From Sphagnum magellanicum (Eukaryota; Streptophyta; Sphagnopsida; Sphagnales; Sphagnaceae): DNA of 64,000 bases. Under the pieces are notes generated by a model. The model worked only from the letters and a program-made list of their open reading frames with translations, was not told the origin of the DNA and did no database searches. Location of the stretch: positions 2,542,001 to 2,606,000 of the forward strand of contig CM038919.1 in the NCBI GenBank assembly GCA_021904315.1, read 5' to 3'. Of the stretch, positions 39,041-50,589 are shown piece after piece. The position numbers were made by a program, and so were the translations under genes. Position 1 is the stretch's first letter, and the number at the start of each line of letters is the position of its first letter.

Positions 39041-40780
39041 TTTTATTAATATAATAATACTACCTATGTTAAGCTACTTTCAATTATTATATGACTATTT
39101 TTCATTAATTGAAATTATTTCACCCTACATTATTTACGGCTATTTATGGCTATTTTTAATTATTTTTTGTTATTCTAAATTATTTTTGGCTATTTTTACT
39201 TATTTCACCTTAGGCTATTTTCAGCTATTGTAAGTTTTTTAGGCTATTTTATGCTATTGTAGATTATTTCAATTTAGACTACTTGTAGTTATTATAAATT
39301 ACTTTTGGCTATTTAACTTACTTCACTTTAAACTATTTTCAGTTATTGTAGGTTCTTTTGGCTATTCTATGTTATTTTTGACTAGTGTAGATTATTTCAA
39401 TTTCAACTACTTGTAGTTATTATAAATTACTTTTGGTTATTTTAACTTATTCCACCTTAGACTATTTTCAGCTATTGTAAGTTTTTTTGTCTATTCTATG
39501 TTATTTTTGGCTATTGTAAATTATTTCAATTTAAACTACTTGTAGCTATTATAAATTACTTTTGGCTATTGAAAATTATTTCATCTTAAGTTATTTTTGT
39601 TTATTATAAATTATTTCACCTTAGATTATTTTTGGCAATTTTAAGCAATTATAATATATGGCTATTGGTTATTCTTTTATTAGTGCTATTGGTGGTTATT
39701 AATGGCTATTGGTACCTATTTTATTTGTGGCTATTAATGTTTTTTAGTGGTTATTCTATTAATAATTATTGGTGGTTATTCTATTAATGGCCATTAATAG
39801 TTATTCTATTGGTGGCTATTGGTGGTTATTCTATTAGTGGCTATTGGTGGTTATTCTATTAATGGCTACTAGTGGCTATTCTATTAATGGCTATTGGTGG
39901 CTATTCTGTTAATGGCTATCGGTGCCTATTTTATTAATGGCTACTGGTGCCTATTCTATTAATGGCTATTGGTGGTTATTCTATTAATGGCTATTAGTGG
40001 TTATTTTATTAATGTCTATTCATTATTAATTTATTAATGGCTATTGATGGCTATTCTACTAATGGCTATTAGTGGCTATTCTATTAATGGTTATTCATGA
40101 TTATTGGTGGTTATTTTATTAATGGATATCGGTGGCTATTTTATTAACGGCTATTGGTGGTTTTTTTATTAACGACTATTGGTGGTTTTTTTATTAACGG
40201 CTATTGGTGGTTATTCTATTAATGGCTATTAGTGGTTATTCTATTAACGGCTATTGGTGGTTATTCTATTAATGGCTATTGGTGGTTATTCTATTAATGG
40301 CTATTGGTGGTTATTCTATTAATGACTATTTGTGGCTATTCTATTAATGGCTATTGCTGGTTATTTTATTAATGGCTATTGGTGGTTATTCTATTAATGA
40401 CTATTTGTGGCTATTCTATTAATGGCTATTGGTGGTTATTTTATTAATGGCTATTGATGGTTATTTTATTAATGGTTATTGGTGGTTATTATATTAATGG
40501 CTATTAGTGATTATTTCATTATAAACCATTGGTGGTTATTTTATTAGTGGTTATTGATGGCTATTTTATTAATGGTTATTAATGGTTATTGTATTATAAG
40601 TTATTGTTGCTTATTATATGTTATATTACAACTATTGGTGATTATTGTATTATAAATTATTGTTCGATATTTTATGTTATAATATCATAGGCTATTGGTA
40701 GTTATTATATTGTAAGGTATTTGAAATTATTTTTCATAGGTTATTATTTTCTATTCTAAGTAATTTTTACCTTAGGTCAT
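39040..40780 (+). repeat. TATT-rich hierarchical tandem array with a 25-bp minisatellite core
   Basis: The core, about 39,745-40,610, repeats a 25-bp unit of form ggctattggtggttattctattaat some thirty times with single-base variants (ggtgg/agtgg, ttctatt/ttttatt, aatgg/aacgg). The flanking 39,040-39,740 is a looser array of 'ggctatttta' and 'ttatttcacctta' phrases. The plus strand is strongly T+G biased with almost no C except in 'ctatt'. It has no coding potential; CRISPR is excluded because units are contiguous without spacers. Confidence 0.9.
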
Positions 40781-40789
40781 TATATTTTG

Positions 40790-41050
40790 TTTTAGATTAT
40801 TTTAAATTTATTATGCTTAGGATAAAATAATTTATAATAACATATAATAATTTAGGGTACAATAATTTATAATAGCCTATAATAACATAAAATATAAGTT
40901 AGAATAACTAAAATAACTTTAAATAATATAAGGTATATCATAAACTAGCATAGATAATATTTTTCAAAACATAGAAATAAAACTATTTGTTATAGTAAAT
41001 TATAATAGTGAATTATGTTAACTAGTAATAAAACATGATGTCTACATAAT
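40790..41050 (-). repeat. Inverted companion of the TATT array
   Basis: Here the plus strand reads 'aataatttataatagcctataataac', whose reverse complement resembles the left flank of the array (39,100-39,640, 'gttattataaattacttttggctatt'). The array therefore has a short inverted arm on its right side. Confidence 0.5.
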
Positions 41051-44000
41051 GATATTATAATGAAATAATTTTCATTAGGTGAAATCAATAAAATGCAATG
41101 AAGTTATTTCACTTTTAAGGTCCCATAGTGATTTAAGTTAGTAAATTACACCCCACTTTGGTAGTAGTGTTCTCTCACACTTTTTTACACTCTTGGGAAC
41201 ATGAAATGTGACTCCCATGCTTCACTCTTGGCCGCACCTTTACAAGCCCTTACCTTGGTTGCGAACCCAAGGTTAGGGTTGTAACAATATGACATTTAAA
41301 CTCCAAAATGAAAAAAACATGTTTTTGCATATTATTAATTTTGGACCTATGAAAAAGTGTGGTATATGATGTTTTTATTTAACAATTTGAATTCAAAAGT
41401 TTAGTGGTGCATGACATAATAATTTTCTCATAGGGTTATTGACATTTACAACTTTGATCAACATTTTAAAACATGGCTTCATCCTCAAGCCCTTCATGTA
41501 TTTATTTGAAGATTTTGCACCCATAGTTTCAAAGGGCATTACATTATTCATATTCAATAAATATGCCCTAATTTTTTTATTTGCCCAAACTTAGTTGGTA
41601 TATAAATACCAAGATATCCCAACAACATTGATGGACAATGAACATTTATGGACACCCTTATGAATATTGGTATCAAAATTTCAAAATAAATTGCATAATT
41701 TTGTTCAACTTGTTTAAATACCTGAATCAATAGAACCCTCTAAATTGGATGTGAAGTTATGGAATTTTTTATGGTAATCTCCAATAATATTTTCAACAGG
41801 TTTTGAGTTCTAACACACAAGTTGATGATAATCAAAATCCAATATATTATCCAAGACCATTTATGTCATGTTCTACCATATATCAAAGTGTTCACATTTA
41901 TGGATGTTTACAAATGAAAACCCATAGCAACCATTTTCATCAAAACACACCACACAATGAATCTCTTACACTTCCATACTTTTTATGTGTTTATTGGAAA
42001 GTTATTATAAAAAAATTTGTGGTTTGGTGCCAAGATTTAAAGCATTTTAAATTATTTAGGCTTAATAAATCACCCATTGAGCCATGCCTAAATAATATTG
42101 ACACGTCATATGTGTAATGTGCATTGAATTTTTTAAATATATTTAGAAAACACCTTATATTAAAAAATATTTGTCCTAGAAAGGGGGACAAATCGTACAC
42201 CTACTATTTAGGAATGGGAGGGATCTTATGCATACTTGTAGGTGTGAAAGTCATGCTCATTCCTAAGTAGTAGGCATAAGATTGCTCCCACTCTTGTAAC
42301 TAAATATGCTTTTGATTTAAGCATGTTTAGACTTATAATAAAGTTTGCTTCATGTTTTACCATAGGTAAGGCCCACAAGTGGGGATAAGGGTGGTTGAAT
42401 TGCCTTTGGGGCTTTTGGATTTCCTTTGGTTATATCATAAGTTTTTTTTTGGAGACCTTAAATTGATCATTGCGATTGTAGGTTCAAATGTTGCATCAAA
42501 AGATGATCAAACAAGCAACACATAATGGTTTTGCCTTTTATGAAAATTTCAAACTTATGCTAGTAGGTTTAAGATATTGGGTAGGTTTAGGTATAAGTTC
42601 TAGGTCATATTATGAGGTATACAAATTGAAGATTCAAAAATTTGTTAAAAGTATATTTGGATATGGACCATGAAACTAACTTTTAATAAAACTGAATAAA
42701 AAACTAGATAGATAGTGTTGTTATCCTTTTTAAAATATGTCTAAAATTTCTAATTATATAAGAACAAGGCTTTTTTGAAGTGTAACAACCAAGCCTTGAT
42801 TTTTAGGTTGTGGCAATTCAATTTGGGGAAACCGAATGGGACAAATTGTGACATTGTTGGGTGCATGTTACATCACCAAACAAAAAGATGAAAAAATTTG
42901 TGTCACCATTTTTTTTTGTTTAATCCCAAGATTAAATTACATGTTTTGTAATTCTAATTCAATAAACTACCATTAATTCAATGCATTAACATCCAGGTGG
43001 TTGACAACTTATAATTCCATCCTCCATGAATTGGCTACTAATTTCATTGGTTTCCCCCTCTCCTAGAGAAAAACCAAAAAATTTCCACTCCAAATGTTTT
43101 TAAAAATGAAGTCTTCTCATTGATTGTTACCTTGTTTCATTAAATGTAAAGATTTTTTTCCCTAACCATGTTCATTTTTTTTTCTCCTTATTATATTCAT
43201 CCAATTTCCTCTTGCATTGATACTTGATTTCTTAAATGTGAGTACCTGTTAAAACAAAATTATTAATTTTAGGTCAGTGTAATGCAAATAGAACAAAACC
43301 TAATCTTAAATTGAATTAGGCTTCAAATTTTTTGATTAGTCCTAAAAACCCAGAAGTTTTATAAATCTCAAAGAGCCATTTTAAAATGAATTAATTTTTT
43401 TATTAATTTAAATAAATAAATAATCCTTTCAAAATCAACATTCGAAGAACACCCCTTTCAAAGTAGTAGCCATAAGAAATGTTCCATATTGAAGTTCCCA
43501 AAAAATAAAATCATAGATTCGAGTAGGTGAACACCTCCTAAACATTCCTCAAATTATGAGACCAAATGAAAACTATTGTAGACTCTCCCTTCTATTGTTG
43601 TTACTAAAGACAAGGCACAATCCTACACAAAGTGAACACCATGAGATGATTTCATTACCCTTGCCATAAAGACCTACAGTTGTTTCCATCCTCATTTTGA
43701 TTCATTTCATTTTTTCTGTGTACGTGCTTATATAGCTTGCCATCAAGAAACCTCCTTGGTACCTTCAATGCTTATATCTTATTATAGGCAATGAATGTCG
43801 ATAGCATTATAACGTGCGCAAGCCATCATGATTCTTTAATGGGATGCCACGTTTAGTCACAATTCTTCATCTCTTCCACACATACCAGCTACTAGACCTC
43901 CATCATTAGTTGGTTTGTGGCATAGGATGCCCTTTTAGCATTACGTCTTCCATTTCATTACTATTGTTTTGATGGCTTTGGTTTTCCTTTTGTGTGTTTA

Positions 44001-44052
44001 CTTTTGCATCAACATTCCTTGTACTTTTTGTGGATGGAATTCCATCCTTGTT
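41050..44052. other. Spacer without a recognisable gene
   Basis: The longest frame (41,803-42,117, 104 codons, plus) has no known domain. A compact set of inverted repeats lies at 42,200-42,289 (see findings). The rest is AT-rich single-copy-like sequence. Confidence 0.45.
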
Positions 44053-44079
44053 TATATATATATATATATATATATATAT
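44053..44079. repeat. (TA)n microsatellite
   Basis: An uninterrupted run of about 13 TA units, about 70 bp left of the D2b boundary. Confidence 0.95.
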
Positions 44080-44147
44080 CTGGGGTTCTTCTTTTAGGTC
44101 AAGTCAATGAAGGACACCCAAATGGAAATTGAGGATTAAGGGGCTTT

Positions 44148-44728
44148 TAGCAATCCTATGACCACGTGTGTAGTAATATATATTGATCAATTTACAACAT
44201 CTATATGAAGTAATGTAGTTTGTTTTGTTTTGTTTGTCATGTTGAAATCTCCCAAACCATGGCACTTCATGTCATGGTGTTAGTATCTTTGGAGAGCTCT
44301 CGATGAGTAAGGGTGAACTGACTTGGTTTGAAACTATTTGGAGCTATGATGTGGAAGCTATTAATTATTGAATCATTTTCTCATAGAAAACTAAATAAAT
44401 TTGAAACTAAAAACTGCATTGGAATTTGGAGGTGTTTTTGAAGTTGTTGGAAAGCCTTCAGCAAGTTAGATTTACCAGAGTTTATTTCACAATTTTCAAA
44501 GCTAATGTGTGGAAGATATTGATTTTTAAGTGGATTTTGTTATTGGAAATTTTAAAGAAATTCCAAAACTTGGGTTTGGAAGGAAAAATTAGTGGAACCC
44601 CCCAATATGTTCACATTGCTAAATTTAGAATTTTCAATTCTAAAAATGTGAAAAATAAAAAATGTGTTCACACTTGGGCCAATGGCACATGCTACATTAC
44701 ACTACAATGAAAATTGAAAAACTAAAGG
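44148..44728 (+). repeat. Segmental duplication D2, copy b, left of the gypsy insertion
   Basis: It matches 12,388-12,975 with frequent substitutions, many of them C-to-T or G-to-A, and small indels. It is interrupted at 'aactaaagg' by the 5' LTR. Confidence 0.85.
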
Positions 44729-45182
44729 TGTCATGCCTATATACATGGCCTCATATATGACGGTTAATTACAAGCATGCCAATCATGCCTTTTAGGGTTA
44801 ATGTACGCTTTTAGGGTTAATGTACATTTTTAGATTACTGTACGCTATTAATTGTTTTAGGGTTATGGCTTGTTTAGGGTTTCCGCTTGTTAATGGCTAT
44901 ATAAAAGGCCAAACTCTTCCCTTTTCTTATCAATTTTTCTAAAATTCTTTTATTAGGGAGAGTTTCCTCCATAGTCAAACTAAATTTCTAGATGCTCACG
45001 GCGACTATTACACGACCATCGTTTACATACACTACGTTTTCTTTCCTTCTTTGCAATTTAATTCTAGAAAAACTATTATCTATCACTTAATGTTGAAAGC
45101 GACAAAGTTTTCTTGGCTTTGAATTCTTGGGTTTCTTTTGTTGTTATTGTTGTTGTTGCTAGAGGGAGCTTGTGTTGTTACA
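44729..45182 (+). repeat. 5' LTR of the gypsy element
   Basis: It begins TGTCATGCC and matches 53,777-54,142 over its first 370 bp. It holds a TATA box (TATATAAAA, 44,898-44,906), equivalent to 53,945-53,953. The last ~80 bp have no partner in the 3' LTR. The end is set just before the putative primer-binding site and is approximate. Confidence 0.75.
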
Positions 45183-45192
45183 CCTCTGCCAA

Positions 45193-45203
45193 CCATCAGA
45201 GCC
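45193..45203 (+). promoter_or_regulatory. Putative primer-binding site (initiator-Met tRNA type)
   Basis: The sequence ccATCAGAGCC keeps the ATCAGAGC core of the common plant LTR-element primer site TGGTATCAGAGC. The upstream TGGT part is altered. It would prime minus-strand DNA synthesis. Confidence 0.45.
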
Positions 45204-45657
45204 GGGATCAGAGGAACTAGGAAGAATGAGACCAAATGGGGGAGTGATGTATCTTGGAACAAATGAGGTTTCAAAGCGATCGCCTATTTCTGACGAACCT
45301 CTAATGGTCCCACGAACCTCTAATGGTCCCAATGTCGCCTTTGGAATCAAAACCAACGCTACTCCTTGAAGTGGTTCGAAGAAGAATATCTGAGCTGGTG
45401 GCACTAATATAACATTTTTCTACATGTTGTTGTTGTTGTTGTTACTGTTGTTGCTAGTGTTTAGATGTCACGCCACGATCAAGTCCTAGAAAATCCCAAA
45501 ACATTAGTTGTTTGTTCTTCGCCATCACAAGCGCCATCGCCAATGTCGTGAAAAACAACTCTGTGTGTGTGTGTTTTTCTTGCAAAGACATAGGAGGAGA
45601 CGAAGGAAGTTTTGAAGACGCTTGAAGCTGCTGGAGCTAAGTGCAACATCAAGTAAG

Positions 45658-46032
45658 AAGAAAATAAAAATAAAAATAAAAATAAAAATAAAAATTGCTT
45701 CTGCACGCCATTACTACAGAGCTCCCGGGCGATTTGTAATGTGGCATCCATTGCATTGCCGCCCACCATCGTGTCGCATTATGTCCACCATCAATGTGAA
45801 GCTCACGGTCGTTTCATAGTGCCATGGCTGTCGCGTTGCATTTGCCATCGCTACGGAGCTCATGGGCATTTTGCAACGCCGTCCATCAATGACTTCCATC
45901 TGTCCACATACTTCCATCCATCGACTTCTATCCATGAATGTCCATCCATTGACTTTCGTCCATCGACATCTATCCATTGACTTCCATCCATCGACTTCCA
46001 TCCACCGACATCCATCCGTCATTGTTCATCCA
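45658..46032 (+). repeat. Simple repeats in the gypsy leader
   Basis: An (aaataa)n run covers about 45,658-45,698. A second tract of about 13-15-bp units (ccatccatcgacttc and variants) covers 45,882-46,032. They create spurious open frames on both strands, with nothing resembling a retroviral accessory gene. Confidence 0.7.
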
Positions 46033-46476
46033 TGTCAACACGTCATATTTTTCAAATCGTATGTATTGCATACATACATATTCAATACCATATTCTTCAA
46101 ACCTTATCTAGTGCTTTGTATTTTTACAAAATTTTGGGGCATGGGGCAACACCATGACCTTGGATGATAAAAGCACAACTGCTCAGCCAGAGCCAAGGTA
46201 TTAACTATGAAATAACACATAATCATTTGAGCCGATTTCTTTGAGTTCACGATCTTCACGACGGTACCATCAAACTAGTACCATCAAACATCTACAATGC
46301 CATCGTCATCTAGTACAACTCTTACTAGGAATTCAGGTTGAGGTTACATTACATTAACAGTACATCAAAGTCCATTTGGAGGGGTTAATCAGTGGGGTAC
46401 TCCTATTACCGCACTAACTTTCACACCATCACCGTATATTCCGTTACAAGTTGTTACCTTTATACCCATATACACC

Positions 46477-47720
46477 ATGGAGGTTAATAGTTCCTCTGGG
46501 AGAATTGAGAAATTCAGTGGAAGGCCATGTACCATTTCTTTAAGGGAATTCAAGGCAACTTTCTCAGCTATGGATTGTGAATTGGAGCTCAAGTATGGCA
46601 CTAATTACACCGAAGCATTTGCATTCAAACAACTAGCCCATTATGTGCATTATGAGGCATTGGATGTTTACAAGCAACATTCTTCGAGAATCTTGGGCAT
46701 TATCCAGATCCTCAATCGAGCTTATGTCACAATCATCGCCATTGTCTTTCAAGTTGTAATGCAAGCTGCCATTACACATCATGGGACTGTGCTAAATAAT
46801 CCAGATCTGGTACCTATTTTAATAAACCTTTCTCTTCAACAACTCATTGCTACTACCACAAACATTCCTCCCACCATCGATGCACCAGCTTTTACTGATC
46901 TAGTGGGGGAATTCTTTCGAGTTTTTGAGTTGGAATTTCTGGTTAAAAGTTTTGAAAAAATTTTACAACTCGTCACCTTCTCTCAACAAAAGGATGAAAC
47001 CCTTAAGATGTTATACAGGAGGTTTTTCAAGCTTAAAGAGGATACTTAGAGCATCACAGATTTGGAAGTTGCCCATCAATATTTTCATTCGTTGGAAGGT
47101 ACCTTGACCCTCCATGCATAGGTTTTGCAACAGGTTTTTGTAGAATTTAGAAATTCATACACTTTGCTGGATGTGTACAACATTTTTGAAGAGCTAAAAT
47201 TGGATCATGCACATTATGAGACCAGTACTATGAGGCCTCCATCACGTTCAAGGCCTTAGCCTCCACCAATTGCGTCAACCAGATCATCACATTCTTTTTC
47301 AAGGGCTAAAATTGTGCATTCGGTTGCACCCATCCTACCTTTTTGCAACTACTGTGGCAATCTTGCCCACAAAACTAGTGAGTGCAACATTCCTTCCGAG
47401 GATCTCTTTTGTGATTATTGTGGAAAAAAATGACATTAAAAAGTTATTTGTTTTGCCAAGTTCTTAGGATGGAAGTAACTTTAATTATCACGACAAAATT
47501 TACCAGCATCTTCCATTGCCTTTCGACCAAAAGCCAAGGCACCTCAACCTTCCACTCAGGCTTTCCCCATTAAAGGTAATTCAAGTAAAAATGCTAAGAA
47601 GAAGGAACACAATGCTAACAAGAAGGAGGTGCTTCAAGCCCATGTTGCTCAAATTTAAACTCTACAAAATGAACTCGAACCATTGAGGGCCCAACATACT
47701 AATATTAAAGGCAAATTTTC
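46477..47720 (+). pseudogene. gag region of the gypsy element
   Basis: The first frame, 46,477-47,049 (190 codons), has a capsid-like helical region ending FELEFLVKSFEKILQLVTF and DETLKMLYRRFFKLKEDT, as in plant gypsy gag. It stops at a TAG and resumes with ITDLEVAHQYFHSLEGT. A CX2CX4HX4C zinc knuckle follows (CNYCGNLAHKTSEC, 47,345-47,386). A second, decayed knuckle (CDYCGKK, stop, H, stop, then C) lies at 47,410-47,455. A Lys/Gln-rich stretch near 47,580-47,700 could form a coiled coil. Gag packages the RNA; the paired knuckles would bind nucleic acid. Confidence 0.75.
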
Positions 47721-48492
47721 CCAACCAGTTAGTCACGCCCAACCTATACATGGTTCAGGATCATAGGAGGGACCTCCTAGGTCGTTCTATGGCCTCTCAC
47801 ACCATGCCATGGTTGGGGAGTATGTTTTTTCCAGTGCACACAATTATAATTTCACACCAGAATTTGCCACTTCTTTTTGCCCTTCCTACTTCACAACATA
47901 AGAGGCTAGTGTGGCACCCAGAGTTTCTGCCACTAGGCAAGTAATTCAGACTGATGGACTCACATTTGATTCAAGTCCTATTACAAGGGCTAAAGGAACT
48001 TGAGCAATCATGCCATAATCTTTTCGTCCTCTCAACACGGAAGAAGAATGCACCTTGTTGGCGAGGGGGGAGGAGACTATTACACCACAAGCTGCTAGGG
48101 CATAAATTCTTGTGTCTTAGGAATGCATGTACATTAGGAAAACATACGATTTTCCACTGATCAGCTTATGGAGTGCCAATTTCAAATGCATGAAATGGCG
48201 CAAAAGCTTATGAGTACATCATTGTTTAGTTTTCAAGATTTAAAGCTAAGCACCAAGGACATAATTGCAGTACTAAATGATACCTTGAAAACTACATCAA
48301 GTCCTCTACCAATCCCTGATCCACATGCTACAAGGGTCCCATCCAACACCTTGGAGAGACACTCGATTAACTCACGTGTTATAGACGGCGTTCATGATCT
48401 AGTCACTAGTTCTAGCATGGCTAAACTAGTGGGCTTTCCGACCTTTAATTCTACATTCACATATATCAGATGGAGCTAATAACACCTCACTT

Positions 48493-49301
48493 TTGGATTT
48501 ATTACTCAACAAAGGCGTTGTGGATAGCTATTCTTTCCACAAAATCTCTCATTCATTTCTGAAGGTGATGCCTAGTGAGAGAACTTCCATCACCATTGAA
48601 GTTACCATTGTCGACAATACTAAATCAACAATCCAGGTGGGAAGACATACACCCAGAGTGATACTTCTTGATACAGGTGCCCAACAAGTGATTCTTGGAG
48701 TTCAATTTGCCAAGAAAATGAGCATGTTTGACTCCAAACTACAAAAATCTATGTGGCAAATTTGCACCACTAGTGGGAGCGTAAAGGAGGTACTTGGGAA
48801 AGCTTGGATTTGATTGCACTTAACTTCAATGGAGGTACAGATCAGGACCTTTGCCTACAAGTCAGATGTTTAATCATTAATGCCACTAGTTATGATGTGT
48901 TCATTGGGCAAGAGGCCCTATTTCCACCAGGTTTCACAATTGACAATTGTTTTGAACATGCGTATTACCGAGTGGATTGCGAGATTGATGGCCCCCACTT
49001 GGGATACATACCCTTTGATTTACATGGGAACCATAATCCTATGGCTCACCATTATATGCTCAAAGAAGCACACACCATTTCCTACATCCAACAAATTAGC
49101 CACGAGTGGATAGAGGGATATGAAGAGGAGATAGCTTACGCCCAAGCTACTAAGAGCTTGAAAGTGGTTCCTACAAACATTCAACACAAACCAAAGGTTT
49201 TACAGAAGTTCAAAGCAGGCCACAAGCCCTTGATCAAAACTTTGTTTATTTTTGAGAACATGGAGAACCATGGCGAATCGATTAAGTCAGTATTTCGTTA
49301 G
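48493..49301 (+). pseudogene. Retropepsin-type protease region of the gypsy element
   Basis: The frame 48,493-48,813 contains VILLDTGAQQVILGVQFAKK, with the DTGA active-site motif of retroviral-type aspartic proteases. A frameshift near 48,805 moves the reading to 48,804-49,301, which has SYDVFIGQEALFPPGF, the usual C-terminal flap and 'IG' part of the fold, then an acidic linker toward the methyltransferase. The protease would cut the polyprotein apart. Confidence 0.75.
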
Positions 49302-49328
49302 TTAATCACCTAGAAACCGCCTAAGGAA

Positions 49329-50290
49329 GGGATTACATTATTAGAGCTTTTTGGTGGTATTCATACAGGTCTTGAAGCCCTACTATAGTTAAGGATGGTG
49401 GTTTGGAGGTATTTGTACATAGACATTGATCCTATTGCAAGGCAAGTGGTGGCATTGAGAATGATGGAGTTCATAGCCAGATTTCCATAATAGTTTGCAA
49501 CCACTGCATGGAAGGCTAGTTTAAATTTCTTTCCCTTTGACATACAACTAATTCAAAAGAAACATATGGAATTACTTGGCCCCATGGACCTCATCATTTC
49601 AAGTTGGGAATGTTAAGGATTTTTAGCAGCTAGATTTCAAGAAGGTTTGAATGACACAAGATCTTATCTCTACACGAACATGGTATAATTGATCACATGG
49701 GCTCAATTCATTTCTCCTACACTTGGTTATGTAATTGAGAACACCTCTTCTTAGCTTGACGAGAGGGAGAAAGTCCAGGATCACTACATGCTAATCAAAC
49801 ACTACTTTCAAGAACCACTCATATTCGATGCGGCACAATGCGGTTCTTATGTGCACTGGCTACGCAATTGGCGGACCAACCTTGCACCACTCTTACTTCT
49901 ACATTGGCTTTGAGATACACCATCAGAGACCCCAACCTGTAAGTTTTTCACATATTGGATGATCAGAGCTCCCACCAACCAGTTACAAGGCAAGAGAATC
50001 CTCCTTGGTTTCTTGCGAACACAATAGGAAAACCAAGAGGTGCTTGGCCCACCTTTGTTTCCTTCCTAGGAGCACACGCCTTTCAAGGAGATGGACCAAG
50101 CTTAGTGTATCATCATGCTTCAGTGATTTGGGATGAATCAAGCCCAGAAGAAAGAAAAAGGGTTATGGGGTTCCAAATTTACATTACTAGTCACACTAAG
50201 GTGATTAGATTGGAATGTAACGCCCTACTAGGGAGAGGCATGGACCTGAACTCCCTTACATGGTTATTGGTAACTTGTGTACTCTTTTAA
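49329..50290 (+). pseudogene. DNMT3/DRM-type cytosine-5 DNA methyltransferase domain inside gypsy pol
   Basis: One frame runs from 49,329 to about 49,903, then shifts by +1 to 50,290, about 320 codons in all. Motifs in order: I, LLELFGGIHTGLEALL (SAM binding); II-like, RYLYIDIDPIARQV; IV, GPMDLIISSWEC with the Cys codon at 49,611-49,613; then GL.DTRS.L as after motif IV in DNMT3/DRM; VI, GYVIENT with Glu at 49,737; VIII-like, FDAAQCGSYVHWLRNW then TNLAP; IX/X, ERKRVMGF and LLGRGMDLNSLTWLL. This is the unpermuted order of DNMT3. Plant DRM has it circularly permuted. In motif IV the usual Pro-Cys is Glu-Cys. Stops at 49,386, 49,488, 49,491, 49,614, 49,686, 49,752 and 49,911 kill this copy. In a live element it could methylate cytosines in host or element DNA (inference). 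Confidence 0.85.
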
Positions 50291-50589
50291 ATGTACATAA
50301 CACCCGCACTGATTCAATTAGCTTGCAATTATGGTGAGGCGACTACATGGCACCTCGACGAAATACATTTGACTATCTTCAACACTCTAGACTTCACTTT
50401 TAATGTTGGGGGGAGGAGGTACCATGTAATTTGATTCAAGTTGTTTCTAATACACTTGGAGGTACATCAATTTCTAGAGAAACAATTACAACCTTCTATG
50501 AATCTTCGTAGTCGGATAGTGGATAACCCAATACACCATGTTCTTCAAACACACTTTCCAACTCCATTCCATGTGTTTCCAACTACCTT

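Noticed and set aside
39745..40610. Regular 25-bp repeats, considered as a CRISPR array
   Set aside because: The units are head-to-tail with no unique spacers, and the context is plant DNA.
41803..42117. 104-codon plus-strand frame
   Set aside because: No known domain, no splice context and no second copy to show conservation.
45714..46022. Frames rich in repeated Trp/Met/Asp or His/Pro/Ser near the gypsy leader
   Set aside because: They are products of the ccatccatcgac simple repeat.
49361..49543. Minus-strand frame across methyltransferase motif I
   Set aside because: The motifs are on the plus strand; this frame is a shadow.
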